57,229 bases of DNA, from contig CAADTP010000031.1 of the NCBI GenBank assembly GCA_900751995.1, positions 1-57,229 on the forward strand. The letters run 5' to 3'. The translations under genes and the position numbers were made by a program. The DNA is from Lachnospiraceae bacterium (lineage in GTDB: Bacteria; Bacillota; Clostridia; Lachnospirales; Lachnospiraceae). Positions 24,320 through 33,600 of the stretch are shown one piece after another. Position 1 is the stretch's first letter; each line of letters starts with the position of its first letter. The notes under the pieces were generated by a model. It was not told where the DNA came from. It saw only the letters and a program-made list of their open reading frames with translations, and did not search any database.

Positions 24320-25805
24320 CTTTTCTCTTGTAAGCAAGATCATGATCGAGGTTGGCGTGCTGGCAGTTTTACTGTTCAGCATCAACATGTTGTTTTATGC
24401 GCGGATCAACAACTCCATGCAGGAGATGGATGATGTGTATGCCAGCAATGCCCAGATCACAGAGCTTGGGCAGGTTTTTGACGATGTGCAGGACAGTATG
24501 TACCAGTATCTGAAGGTAAAAAACTCTCAGGCACTGATGGATTATTATCAGAATGAGGCGAAATACAGGCAGGAGCTGGAGAAGTTAAATGAACGGAATA
24601 TTGATGATTCCGTAAAACTTCTGGAGAAGAAGATACGTAAGATGTCGGAATCATATCTTTCCTGTACCGCAGGAACTGTAGCTGCCAAGAGAGGCAGGAA
24701 TGTGGAGAAATATAAGCAGGAATATGATGAAAGTCTGGAGCTTTACAGTTATATCCAGAGTTCTATGGATGAGCTGAACAAGCAGCTTTTTAAAGAAAAT
24801 TCCCAGACTTATGCAGCTCTCCGGGCGGTTATGAGATATCTGGAGATCAGTAATATGATGATCATGCTTCTGGTGGTGATCTGTGGAATGTTCCTTCTGA
24901 TCATGGCAACAAGGGAGATGTTCCTGCCGCTGACTAATATGGCAGAAACTGCACAGCTGGTAGGTCAGGGGAATTTTAATGTAAAGATGCCCCCAGCAGA
25001 TTCCAGGGATGAGCTTGGAACGGTAACAAGAGCCTTTAATACCATGGTGGATAATCTTGGTCTTTACATTGCCAGGACAAAGGCCAGCATGGAAAAAGAA
25101 CAGCAGATGATAGAGAGGGAGCTTTTGATGGAAACACATCTCAAGGAGGCACAGCTTAAGTATCTCCAGTCTCAGATTAATCCGCATTTCCTTTTTAATT
25201 CCCTGAATGCAGGAGTACAGCTTGCAATGATGGAGGATGCAGAAAAAACCAGTATCTTTGTGGAAAAGATGGCAGATTTTTTTCGCTACAATGTAAAGAA
25301 GGGTGAGGAAGATGCCACACTGGAGGAAGAACTGGAGGCTGTGGACAATTACATTTATATTCTGAATGTACGGTTTGCCGGGGACATCCATTTTTCAAAA
25401 AAAGTGGAATGTGATGTGGAAAATGTACGTGTTCCCAGTATGATCCTGCAGCCGGTTGTGGAAAACGCAGTCAATCATGGAATCCGGAATATAGATTGGG
25501 AAGGACATATTGATCTCAGTGTGGAGAGATGGAACGACCATATTGAGATCAGTGTTCGGGATAACGGACTGGGCATGACCGGAGAACAGATACAAAGAGT
25601 ACTGTCAAAAAAAGTCCACAGCAGTTCAGGCGAGGGTGATTCCACGGGAATCGGAATGAATAATGTGATCAGCCGTCTGGAACTGTATTATGAGCGGGAC
25701 GGATTAATGGAAATATACAGTGAAGGTGAAGGAATGGGAACAGAGGTAGTGATCAATATTCCTCTGGAGAGGAGCGAAAAAAATGTACAGAATCCTGATT
25801 GCTGA
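24297..25805 (+). CDS. Sensor histidine kinase, YesM/LytS-like
   Basis: A 502-residue kinase with TM1 (about 15-35), an extracellular helical region rich in charged residues (36-185), TM2 (about 186-205), HAMP (206-258), a His_kinase domain with QINPHFLFNSLN (phospho-acceptor His297) and a C-terminal ATPase domain with ENAVNHGI, DNGLGM and GIGMNNV. The small helical sensor region has no ligand-binding fold of its own, which fits a partner binding protein upstream as the true sugar receptor. The gene overlaps both neighbours by 23 bases, indicating translational coupling and fixed stoichiometry. Confidence 0.92.
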   Translation: MKKIRWSDFSLVSKIMIEVGVLAVLLFSINMLFYARINNSMQEMDDVYASNAQITELGQVFDDVQDSMYQYLKVKNSQALMDYYQNEAKYRQELEKLNERNIDDSVKLLEKKIRKMSESYLSCTAGTVAAKRGRNVEKYKQEYDESLELYSYIQSSMDELNKQLFKENSQTYAALRAVMRYLEISNMMIMLLVVICGMFLLIMATREMFLPLTNMAETAQLVGQGNFNVKMPPADSRDELGTVTRAFNTMVDNLGLYIARTKASMEKEQQMIERELLMETHLKEAQLKYLQSQINPHFLFNSLNAGVQLAMMEDAEKTSIFVEKMADFFRYNVKKGEEDATLEEELEAVDNYIYILNVRFAGDIHFSKKVECDVENVRVPSMILQPVVENAVNHGIRNIDWEGHIDLSVERWNDHIEISVRDNGLGMTGEQIQRVLSKKVHSSSGEGDSTGIGMNNVISRLELYYERDGLMEIYSEGEGMGTEVVINIPLERSEKNVQNPDC

Positions 25806-27381
25806 TGATGAGGGGATCATGCTGGAATCCCTGAAAAATATTATAAGTTCCAACTATGGAAATGAATGTGAGATCCATACAGCCAAGACAGGCCGTGTGG
25901 TTGTGGAGGAGGCGGAGAAATATCCGCCGGATATCTGCTTTATGGACATTCAGATGCCGGGCTTAAGTGGAATCCAGGCAATCCGGGAAATTCAGAAATT
26001 TAACAGATCTGTGGTCTTTGTGATCATTACAGCCTATGATAAATTTAATTATGCCAAGGAAGCGGTAAATCTTGGAGTTATGGAATTTCTTACCAAGCCG
26101 GTAAACAAAAAGGTGATTCTGGAAATATGCTCCAAAGCTATGGAAAAGGTAGATTCTACAAGACAGAAGCGAAGCGATGATCTCCGTATCCGTGAAAAGC
26201 TGGAGACAGTTGTGCCCATGATTGAGAGCGGATATATCAATAATATTCTTCTGCAGGATGATTTTCAGACATATCAGGATAATTACAGGGAGCTTCTGGA
26301 TATCCGGGAAGAATATGGATATATGATCGTGGCTGAATTCGGGGATTCCACGGAAAATGGCGTTCTTACCAATGCGGTGGGGGCCAGTGTGAAGGCAAAC
26401 AAATTTTATTCCACATTCCGGGAAATCGCTCAGGGATTTTTTGAATGTCTGGTAGGACCCATTATGGGAAACCGTATTGTACTGCTTGTTCCATACCGTA
26501 ATTCCAGGGAGTCCTATGAGGAACGTGTGGAGGTTGTAACAAGAACCAGAAACATGGTACATAAGCTGGAAAGCAGGATCGACAGTAAATTTCGCTGTGG
26601 TATCGGCCGGGTGAAGGAGATGGGAAGCACCATGAAAGAATCCTTCAAGGAGGCCATGATCGCACTTCGGGAAAGCACCAGCCATGTTATACATATTGAG
26701 GATGTTCCGGCTGCACAGAAATATGACGGCGAATATCCAAGAGATTTGGAACGTCGCTATGAAAAGCGGGTGATGGATAAGGATGTGGCAGGAGCTTTAA
26801 GCTGTGCCGAGGAATTTATCCGGTGGATGGAGAAGCAGCCGGGAGTAGATCTGGAGGACATGCGCATCAAGATCCTGGAGCTTGTGATGGGAGTGGAAAA
26901 AAAGGCCTTTTTTGCAGGTACCGTGAAATATGCGATCAGCTGCCGCAGAAATTATATTCATGAGATCCAGGAATATACAGATATAGAAGGAATGAAAAAA
27001 TGGTTCCTGGGCAAAACATCAGAAATCTGCAGTAACATGGAAAGTGCAAGGGAAAAAGAAGCGGTTTCTATTATCGAAAAAGCAAAGTCCTATATTCGGG
27101 ACAATTACAAAAAAGATATTTCACTGGATGAGGTGTCACGGGAGGTGGATATCAGCCCTTATTATTTCAGCAAGCTTTTTAAGCAGGAGACCGGAGGAAA
27201 TTTTATCGAGTATCTTACAGAAGTGCGGCTTCGGAATGCAAGAGAACTTCTCAAGGATTCAGGGCTTTCCATCAAGGAGATCTGTGCGGAATCCGGATAC
27301 AGCGACCCCAATTATTTCAGCAGGATATTCAAGAAATACGAAGGCGTGACACCAAGTGAATTCAGAGAGAAGTTGAGGTAG
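25783..27381 (+). CDS. Response regulator with AraC-type DNA-binding domain (YesN family)
   Basis: A 532-residue regulator. The N-terminal receiver domain (1-125) has the acidic pocket DDE (8-10) and phospho-acceptor Asp55 in FMDIQMPG. A long central helical linker follows, and the C-terminal AraC double HTH (about 430-530) contains ISLDEVSREVDISPYYFSKLFKQETG and IKEICAESGYSDPNYFSRIFKKYEGVTPSEFR. It is the cognate partner of the overlapping kinase gene and likely activates the chvE-gguA-gguB genes downstream. Confidence 0.93.
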   Translation: MYRILIADDEGIMLESLKNIISSNYGNECEIHTAKTGRVVVEEAEKYPPDICFMDIQMPGLSGIQAIREIQKFNRSVVFVIITAYDKFNYAKEAVNLGVMEFLTKPVNKKVILEICSKAMEKVDSTRQKRSDDLRIREKLETVVPMIESGYINNILLQDDFQTYQDNYRELLDIREEYGYMIVAEFGDSTENGVLTNAVGASVKANKFYSTFREIAQGFFECLVGPIMGNRIVLLVPYRNSRESYEERVEVVTRTRNMVHKLESRIDSKFRCGIGRVKEMGSTMKESFKEAMIALRESTSHVIHIEDVPAAQKYDGEYPRDLERRYEKRVMDKDVAGALSCAEEFIRWMEKQPGVDLEDMRIKILELVMGVEKKAFFAGTVKYAISCRRNYIHEIQEYTDIEGMKKWFLGKTSEICSNMESAREKEAVSIIEKAKSYIRDNYKKDISLDEVSREVDISPYYFSKLFKQETGGNFIEYLTEVRLRNARELLKDSGLSIKEICAESGYSDPNYFSRIFKKYEGVTPSEFREKLR

Positions 27382-27386
27382 ACAAT

Positions 27387-28466
27387 ATGAGCGGGGGGAA
27401 AATGATTAGGAAGCTGTTGATCTTGCTGTGTCTGTTGACATTGATGCTGAATGGCTGCGCTTCCGAAAAAACAAAGCAGACAGCTGCACAGGAAAACGAT
27501 ACAGAGGAAGACAGTGGTGAAAAGAAAATTCAGATCGGTCTTACAGTGGATTCTTTTGTTATTGAGAGGTGGATTCGTGACAGGGATGTATTCGTGGCAA
27601 CAGCAAGGGAGCTGGGAGCGGAAGTGAATGTTCAGGATGCGGGAGCAGATACAAAAGAGCAGATCAGCCAGATTGACTATTTTATCAAGAAGCATATGGA
27701 CGTGATCGTGATCATTGCCAGAGACTGCAAAGCATTATCTGAGGCTGTGGAGCGTGCCCACAATGCAGGAATCAGGGTGATCTCCTATGACCGCATGGTA
27801 AATGATGCGGATACAGACATGTATATTTCCTTTGATAACCGGAAAGTCGGAGAGATCATGGCACAGTCCATGATGGAAGCGATCCCTGATGGCGGAAAGA
27901 TTTTTATGATCCAGGGATCTGCTTCCGATAACAATGTGGACATGGTAAAAGAGGGATTTGAAGACACTCTGAAAAACAGTGATCTGAAGGTAGTTTACGA
28001 AGCCAACTGTGAGGGCTGGATCGCAGAGCTGGCAGCAGATTATGTGGAGGAAGCACTGGAAGAGTATCCTGATGTAAAGGGAATCATGTGCGGAAATGAT
28101 GATATTGCCAGCCAGGTGATACAGATTCTTGCGGAAAACCAGCTTGCCGGACAGGTGATCGTGGTAGGCCAGGATGGTGATCTGGCTGCATGTCAGCGTA
28201 TTGTGGAAGGAACCCAGTACATGACGGCATTTAAATCTATCGAAGATCTGGCACGCCAGGCAGCTGAATATGCGGTGAAGATGGCAGAAGAGGGAAAGAT
28301 TCCGTCAGATGTGACAGATACCATGAGCGATGGAAGCTATGATATCCCGGCGAAGGTGCTGGAACCGGTTGCCGTTACAAGGGATAATATTGATGAGGTG
28401 ATCATTGACGGCGGTTTCCACAGACGAGATGAAGTATATCTCAATATAGATTACGATACAGAGTAA
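27387..28466 (+). CDS. Lipoprotein sugar-binding protein (XylF/ChvE-like)
   Basis: A 359-residue binding protein of the xylose/ribose-type SBP family. Its signal peptide ends in a clear lipobox, LMLNGC, at about residue 23. The core includes IGLTVDSFVIERWIRDRDVF, IRVISYDRMVNDADTDMYISFDNRKVGE, GDGDL-type VGQDGDLAACQRIV and EPVAVTRDNIDEVIIDGGF. It follows the response regulator by five bases. A second start at 27402 (MIRKLL) behind GGGGGG is equally possible. With the anchored sensor (23291) and ChvE-like protein (28736) it makes three binding proteins in one locus; it may feed the importer or the sensor. Confidence 0.88.
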   Translation: MSGGKMIRKLLILLCLLTLMLNGCASEKTKQTAAQENDTEEDSGEKKIQIGLTVDSFVIERWIRDRDVFVATARELGAEVNVQDAGADTKEQISQIDYFIKKHMDVIVIIARDCKALSEAVERAHNAGIRVISYDRMVNDADTDMYISFDNRKVGEIMAQSMMEAIPDGGKIFMIQGSASDNNVDMVKEGFEDTLKNSDLKVVYEANCEGWIAELAADYVEEALEEYPDVKGIMCGNDDIASQVIQILAENQLAGQVIVVGQDGDLAACQRIVEGTQYMTAFKSIEDLARQAAEYAVKMAEEGKIPSDVTDTMSDGSYDIPAKVLEPVAVTRDNIDEVIIDGGFHRRDEVYLNIDYDTE

Positions 28467-28587
28467 TGCAGAACAGATTGCATACCGGCATATATGTGGC
28501 AGTGAAATTCTGCAAGTAATGTGGCAGTGTATCCATATGCGCAATAATACACAATTATGACAAAAATCAATAGCAGATTTTTGGTGC

Positions 28588-28622
28588 AAAAATGTCTTGC
28601 CTGATGCAGGGCATTTTTCTTT
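28588..28622 (+). terminator. Terminator between the sensing genes and the importer genes
   Basis: AAAAATG (28588-28594) with TTGCC pairs with GGGCATTTTT, followed by CTTTTG. It separates the regulatory operon from chvE-gguAB, which then need their own promoter. Confidence 0.6.
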
Positions 28623-28735
28623 TGCAAAAAAATGTCTCTGTCCTTGCCAACTATGTCCAGACAGTCCTGTGTTATAGTAACATCATCAAAGGAAACGTGA
28701 TTCCAAAAACAAATAATGAAACGGAGGATTTTACA

Positions 28736-29803
28736 ATGAAAAGAAAAATGGTATCTGCACTTCTTTGCGCAACAATGGTAGCTGGTATGGTGGTAGTTCC
28801 GGCAGCAACAGCACAGGCAGCAGACAAGAAACTGATCGGTGTTACCATGCCGACCAAGGATCTCCAGAGATGGAACCAGGATGGCGATAACATGAAGAAA
28901 GAGCTGGAGGCAGCAGGATATGAGGTAGACCTTCAGTATGCATCCAATGATGTAAGCACACAGGTTTCCCAGCTTGAGAACCAGGTAGCAAACGGATGTG
29001 ACCTTCTGGTTGTGGCATCCATCGATGGAAGCAGCCTTGGCGAGCCTCTGAAACAGGCCAAAGAAAAAGGAATTCCGGTTATCTCTTATGACCGTCTTCT
29101 TATGAATTCCGATGCAGTAACCTATTATGCAACATTTGATAACTACAAAGTAGGTCAGAAACAGGGCGAGTACCTGGTAGATGCACTGGATCTTGACAAT
29201 CAGGACGGACCATTCAATATTGAGCTGTTCACAGGAGATCCTGGCGATAACAACTGTAACTTCTTCTTCGGTGGTGCAATGGATGTTCTCCAGAAATACA
29301 TCGATGACGGTAAGCTGGTAGTAAAATCCGGTCAGACAGAGTTCGAGCAGGTTGCTACAGCTAACTGGGACAGTGCAAAAGCACAGGATAGAATGGATAC
29401 TATCATCGCAGGTAACTACTCTGACGGAACAAACCTTGACGCAGTTCTCTGCTCCAACGATTCCACAGCCCTTGGTGTTGAGAATGCACTGGCAGCTTCC
29501 TACACAGGAGAATATCCGATCATTACTGGTCAGGACTGTGACACACCAAACGTTAAGAACCTTGTAGCCGGAAAACAGGCAATGTCTGTATTCAAAGATA
29601 CAAGAGCTCTTGCATCTGCAGTAGTAAAAATGGTTGACTCCATCATGAAAGGTGAGGAGCCGGAAGTGAACGATACAAAATCCTATGATAACGGAACCGG
29701 TGTCATCCCGACATATCTTTGCGATCCGGTTGTTGTTACAACAGATAACTACAAAGAGATCCTGATCGACTCCGGATACTACACAGAGGATCAGATCAAA
29801 TAA
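28736..29803 (+). CDS. chvE: ChvE-like multiple-monosaccharide-binding protein
   Basis: A 355-residue sugar-binding protein that follows Agrobacterium ChvE closely: IGVTMPTKDLQRWNQDGDN, LQYASNDVSTQVSQLENQV, VISYDRLLMNSDAVTYYATFDNYKVG, GPFNIELFTGDPGDNNC, and a C-terminal NDTKSYDNG.GVIPTYL. ChvE-type proteins bind arabinose, galactose, xylose and glucose. The signal peptide (about 1-27, ATAQAADKK) lacks a lipobox cysteine, so the mature protein would be released unless held otherwise. I chose the start at 28736 behind CGGAGGATTTTACA; the 48 codons upstream are non-conserved. It pairs with gguA and gguB. Confidence 0.92.
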   Translation: MKRKMVSALLCATMVAGMVVVPAATAQAADKKLIGVTMPTKDLQRWNQDGDNMKKELEAAGYEVDLQYASNDVSTQVSQLENQVANGCDLLVVASIDGSSLGEPLKQAKEKGIPVISYDRLLMNSDAVTYYATFDNYKVGQKQGEYLVDALDLDNQDGPFNIELFTGDPGDNNCNFFFGGAMDVLQKYIDDGKLVVKSGQTEFEQVATANWDSAKAQDRMDTIIAGNYSDGTNLDAVLCSNDSTALGVENALAASYTGEYPIITGQDCDTPNVKNLVAGKQAMSVFKDTRALASAVVKMVDSIMKGEEPEVNDTKSYDNGTGVIPTYLCDPVVVTTDNYKEILIDSGYYTEDQIK

Positions 29804-29888
29804 TCAGAATTTTTAAGAAAGAAATTTATCACATGCAGGCGGGGAATATAACCGCCTGCATGAACAGTGGAAAGGGAGGGAAATTGAG

Positions 29889-31427
29889 TTGGCTAAGATA
29901 CTTCTGGAAATGAAAAATATCACCAAAACTTTCCCAGGTGTAAAGGCACTGGATAATGTTAATCTCCAGGTCGAGGAAGGCGAGATCCACGCACTGGTAG
30001 GTGAAAACGGTGCCGGTAAATCTACATTGATGAATGTATTAAGTGGTATTTATCCGTACGGTTCGTATGAAGGAAATATTATTTATGATGGTGAGATCTG
30101 TAAGTTTAACACTATCAAAGACAGTGAACATAAAGGAATTGTAATCATCCACCAGGAACTTGCTCTGATCCCGTACATGACCATCGGGGAGAACATGTAT
30201 CTGGGTAATGAAAGAGGCAAAAGCTTTTCCATCAACTGGAATGAAACTTATGGAGAAGCAGATAAATATTTGAAAATAGTAGGACTGGAGGAATCCTCCA
30301 GAACTTTGATCAAGGATATTGGTGTAGGTAAGCAGCAGTTGGTTGAGATCGCAAAGGCACTTGCAAAGAATGCAAAGCTGCTCATTCTGGATGAGCCTAC
30401 CGCATCACTGAATGAAGATGACTCCAAAGCTCTTCTGGATCTTCTTCTGAAATTCAAGAAGCAGGGAATGACCTCTATCATCATTTCCCATAAATTAAAT
30501 GAAATCTCCTATGTAGCAGATAAGATCACAGTTATCCGAGATGGATCTACCATTGAAACACTGGATAAAAAGAAAGACGATTTTTCTGAGCAGAGGATCA
30601 TTCAGGGAATGGTTGGACGTGAGATGACAGATCGGTTCCCGAAACGTCCAAATGTAAAGATCGGCGATGTTTCCATGGAGATTAAAAACTGGAATGTTTA
30701 TCATCCTCTGTATACAGAACGTAAGGTGGTAAATAACGTATCCTTTAAAGTACATAAAGGAGAGGTTGTCGGTATTTCAGGACTGATGGGAGCAGGACGT
30801 ACAGAACTGGCTATGAGTATTTTTGGCAAGAGCTATGGAACTAAAATTTCTGGACAGGTGTTCATGAACGGAAAAGAAGTGAAGCTGAATACAGTTCAGG
30901 AAGCCATCGACAACAAGCTTGCTTATGTTACAGAGGATCGAAAAGGAAACGGGCTGATCCTTTCCAAGTCCATAAAGATGAACACTACGCTTGCAAACAT
31001 GTCTGGTATCAGTAATGGAAAAGTGATCGATACGGATAAAGAATACGCAGTTGCTGAGGAATACAGGAAGAAACTGAAAACCAAGTGTCCGACAGTTGAG
31101 CAGAATGTCGGAAACCTGAGCGGTGGTAATCAGCAGAAGGTCCTTCTTGCAAAATGGATGTTTGCAGAGCCGGATATTCTGATCTTGGATGAACCTACAA
31201 GAGGTATTGACGTAGGAGCCAAATATGAAATCTACTGTATCATCAATGACCTGGTCGCAGCAGGAAAATCTGTGATCATGATCTCTTCTGAGCTTCCGGA
31301 AGTGCTTGGAATGTCAGACAGAATCTATATCATGAACGAGGGCAGATTCGTAGGAGAGGTAAGTGGTGAGGAAGCTACATCTGAGCTGATCATGTCCAGG
31401 ATCGTGAAGTCAGGTAAAGGAGAGTAA
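29889..31427 (+). CDS. gguA: Sugar ABC transporter ATP-binding protein (GguA/MmsA type)
   Basis: A 512-residue tandem ATPase of the CUT2 family. The first nucleotide-binding domain has Walker A GENGAGKST and Walker B LLILDEPTASLN. The second has the degenerate loop SGLMGAGRTEL, the signature LSGGNQQKVLLAKW and LILDEPTRGIDVGAKYEIY. It begins with TTG behind GGGAGGGAAATTGAG; the family N-terminus (ILEMKNITKTFPGVKALDNVNL) supports this start. It energises import through GguB of sugars delivered by the ChvE-like protein. Confidence 0.94.
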   Translation: MAKILLEMKNITKTFPGVKALDNVNLQVEEGEIHALVGENGAGKSTLMNVLSGIYPYGSYEGNIIYDGEICKFNTIKDSEHKGIVIIHQELALIPYMTIGENMYLGNERGKSFSINWNETYGEADKYLKIVGLEESSRTLIKDIGVGKQQLVEIAKALAKNAKLLILDEPTASLNEDDSKALLDLLLKFKKQGMTSIIISHKLNEISYVADKITVIRDGSTIETLDKKKDDFSEQRIIQGMVGREMTDRFPKRPNVKIGDVSMEIKNWNVYHPLYTERKVVNNVSFKVHKGEVVGISGLMGAGRTELAMSIFGKSYGTKISGQVFMNGKEVKLNTVQEAIDNKLAYVTEDRKGNGLILSKSIKMNTTLANMSGISNGKVIDTDKEYAVAEEYRKKLKTKCPTVEQNVGNLSGGNQQKVLLAKWMFAEPDILILDEPTRGIDVGAKYEIYCIINDLVAAGKSVIMISSELPEVLGMSDRIYIMNEGRFVGEVSGEEATSELIMSRIVKSGKGE

Positions 31428-31431
31428 GAAG

Positions 31432-32607
31432 ATGGAGAAAAAGATTAGTTTTTCAGAAATATTAAAAAAATATACCATGGTCATTGTTCTGGTATTTGTT
31501 GTGATCATGTTTTCTGTGAACACAAAGGGCGTTATGCTTCTTCCGCAGAATGTAAATAACCTGGTAGCCCAGAATGCATATGTATTTATTCTTGCAACCG
31601 GTATGCTGTTCTGTATTTTAACAGGTGGTAACATCGATCTGTCAGTTGGTTCTGTTGTATGCTTTGTTGCTGCTGTCGGTGGTAAGATGATGGTTCTCAA
31701 CAGTATGAACCCGTATCTCACTATGATCGTGATGCTTCTTGTGGGTATTGCCATTGGTGCATGGCAGGGATTCTGGATCGCTTATGTACGAATTCCTCCA
31801 TTTATTGTTACTCTGGCAGGTATGCTTGCTTTTCGTGGCCTTTCCAACGTAGTTCTGGAAGGACAGACCCTGGCCCCGATGCCGGATGCTTATCTGGCTC
31901 TGTTCAATAACTATATTCCGGACTTCCTTGGTGGAGGTGAAGGATTTAACAGAACATGTTTCGTAGTTGGCATTATTGTCTGCATCGTCTATGTTGCACT
32001 TGTTATGAAAAACCGTGCAGACCGTGCAAAAAAAGGCTACAGTGTTGAGTCTTTCGGTGGTGTTGCAGTGAAGATGGTTCTGATCTGTGTAGTTGTTCTT
32101 GCATTCATGTTCAGACTTGCTCAGTACAAAGGTATCCCGAATTCTCTTCTCTGGGTTGCAGTGATCATCGCGATCTATACATACATTGCTTCCAAGACTA
32201 CAACAGGCCGTTATTTCTACGCAGTTGGTGGTAATGAGAAGGCAACAAAGCTTTCCGGTATTGATACGAACAAAGTTTATTTCCTTGCTTACTTGAACAT
32301 GGGTCTTCTGGCTGCTATCGCAGGTATGGTGACAATGGCCAGATTGAATTCTTCCAACCCGCAGGCTGGTACAAACTTTGAGATGGATGCGATCGGTGCT
32401 TGTTTTATTGGTGGTGCTTCTGCTTATGGTGGTACCGGTACAGTTCCTGGTGTTATCATTGGTGCACTTCTGATGGGTGTTCTGAATCTTGGTATGAGTA
32501 TCATGGGTATTGACCAGAATATCCAGAAGGTTGTTAAAGGTATGGTTCTTCTGGCAGCGGTTATCTTCGATGTTGTCAGCAAGAGAAAATCTTTTATCGT
32601 AAAATAA
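31432..32607 (+). CDS. gguB: Sugar ABC transporter permease (GguB/MmsB type)
   Basis: A 391-residue permease with about 10 hydrophobic segments. Family features are GGNIDLSVGSVV near the N-terminus, TGRYFYAVGGNEKATKLSGI (EAA-like cytoplasmic loop) and IGGASAYGGTGTVPGVIIGALLMGVLNLGMSIMGI. It starts five bases after gguA and completes the CUT2-type importer for monosaccharides such as arabinose, galactose or xylose. Confidence 0.94.
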   Translation: MEKKISFSEILKKYTMVIVLVFVVIMFSVNTKGVMLLPQNVNNLVAQNAYVFILATGMLFCILTGGNIDLSVGSVVCFVAAVGGKMMVLNSMNPYLTMIVMLLVGIAIGAWQGFWIAYVRIPPFIVTLAGMLAFRGLSNVVLEGQTLAPMPDAYLALFNNYIPDFLGGGEGFNRTCFVVGIIVCIVYVALVMKNRADRAKKGYSVESFGGVAVKMVLICVVVLAFMFRLAQYKGIPNSLLWVAVIIAIYTYIASKTTTGRYFYAVGGNEKATKLSGIDTNKVYFLAYLNMGLLAAIAGMVTMARLNSSNPQAGTNFEMDAIGACFIGGASAYGGTGTVPGVIIGALLMGVLNLGMSIMGIDQNIQKVVKGMVLLAAVIFDVVSKRKSFIVK

Positions 32608-32626
32608 TAATAGTCAGCGAATCAGG

Positions 32627-32665
32627 ACAGCAGGTTTTCGGAGTGATCCGGAACCTGCTGTTTTT
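32627..32665 (+). terminator. Rho-independent terminator after gguB
   Basis: ACAGCAGGTT (32627-32636) pairs with AACCTGCTGT (32652-32661), followed by a T tract. Confidence 0.88.
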
Positions 32666-32732
32666 GGGTGTATATACTGTTGTTTTATGTGAGGTTATTT
32701 TGTCGGTTTTCGTGGTTTTATGGGGGATGTGC

Positions 32733-32761
32733 TTGTTTTTAGGAGAACGTTATATTATAAT
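32733..32761 (+). promoter_or_regulatory. Putative promoter of the ParA-like gene
   Basis: TTGTTT (32733-32738), 17 bases, TATAAT (32756-32761). It lies about 45 bases upstream of the ParA start codon. Confidence 0.6.
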
Positions 32762-32808
32762 AAGGGCAAGTGACAGAAAATACGAAATTATGTTGTCGGG
32801 AGGCTGTA

Positions 32809-33600
32809 ATGGGAAATACAGTAACGATCTGTTTTGCAAATAATAAGGGCGGCAGCGGAAAGTCCACCAGCTGTTCCAATGTGGGAGCGGCACTGGCCGG
32901 CATGGGTAAGAAGGTACTGATGGTAGACGGTGATATGCAGCTGAATCTTTCCCTTTCTTTTTTTTCGGAGGAAGAAGTGCTTGAGATGGCAGCAGGGGAA
33001 AAGAATCTCTACTATGCTATCGGTCATCAGTCGGATCTCAGCGATTTTATCGTGCATACGAAGTATGAGAATCTGGATCTGGTTCCGTCGTCTACGCTGA
33101 TGAGCTCCGTGGAATATGAGCTTTTTACAAAATGGCAGAGAGAGTTTATCCTGCGGAAATGTCTGCAGAAGGTTAAAGATTCCGGAGTGTACGATTACAT
33201 TCTCATTGATGCACCGCCTACTCTTGGCGGCTGGGTGATGAATATTTTATGTGCATCCGATTATGTTCTTGTTCCGGTAGAGGCAAGTCCGTGGGGTATG
33301 TTTGGTCTTGCAAATATGTTTGATTTCCTCAATGAAGTCAGGGAGATCGCTCCGGATTTAAAGGTTTTGGGAATCGTAGTAACCAAGGCAGATGCCAGAA
33401 AGAATTATTTCAAACAGACTATGGAAACACTGAAAGAAATGGAAGGAATCTATCTTTTCGAATCTTTTATCCGTGTAGACAGCTCCATCGAATGGTCCCA
33501 GGACAGCAGTGAACCAGTTGTGGAGTTCAAAAAAAGCAGCCGCAGCGCAAAAGAGTACATAGCATTGGCAGAGGAGGTAATGAATCGTGTCAGTAGGTAA
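32809..33600 (+). CDS. Orphan ParA/MinD-type ATPase
   Basis: A 263-residue Walker-type positioning ATPase. It has the deviant Walker A NNKGGSGKST (about residues 9-18), VDGDMQLNLS (in place of the usual D-x-D-P-Q), Walker B YILIDAPPTLG and a C-terminal helical half. ParA proteins dimerise on ATP, bind nucleoid DNA and are released by a partner that stimulates hydrolysis. It is not next to parB, dnaA or gidAB, so it is unlikely to be the chromosomal Soj. I chose the start at 32809 behind GGGAGGCTGTA. It overlaps by 14 bases a gene for a Lys/Ala/Thr-rich basic protein, its likely partner. Confidence 0.88.
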   Translation: MGNTVTICFANNKGGSGKSTSCSNVGAALAGMGKKVLMVDGDMQLNLSLSFFSEEEVLEMAAGEKNLYYAIGHQSDLSDFIVHTKYENLDLVPSSTLMSSVEYELFTKWQREFILRKCLQKVKDSGVYDYILIDAPPTLGGWVMNILCASDYVLVPVEASPWGMFGLANMFDFLNEVREIAPDLKVLGIVVTKADARKNYFKQTMETLKEMEGIYLFESFIRVDSSIEWSQDSSEPVVEFKKSSRSAKEYIALAEEVMNRVSR

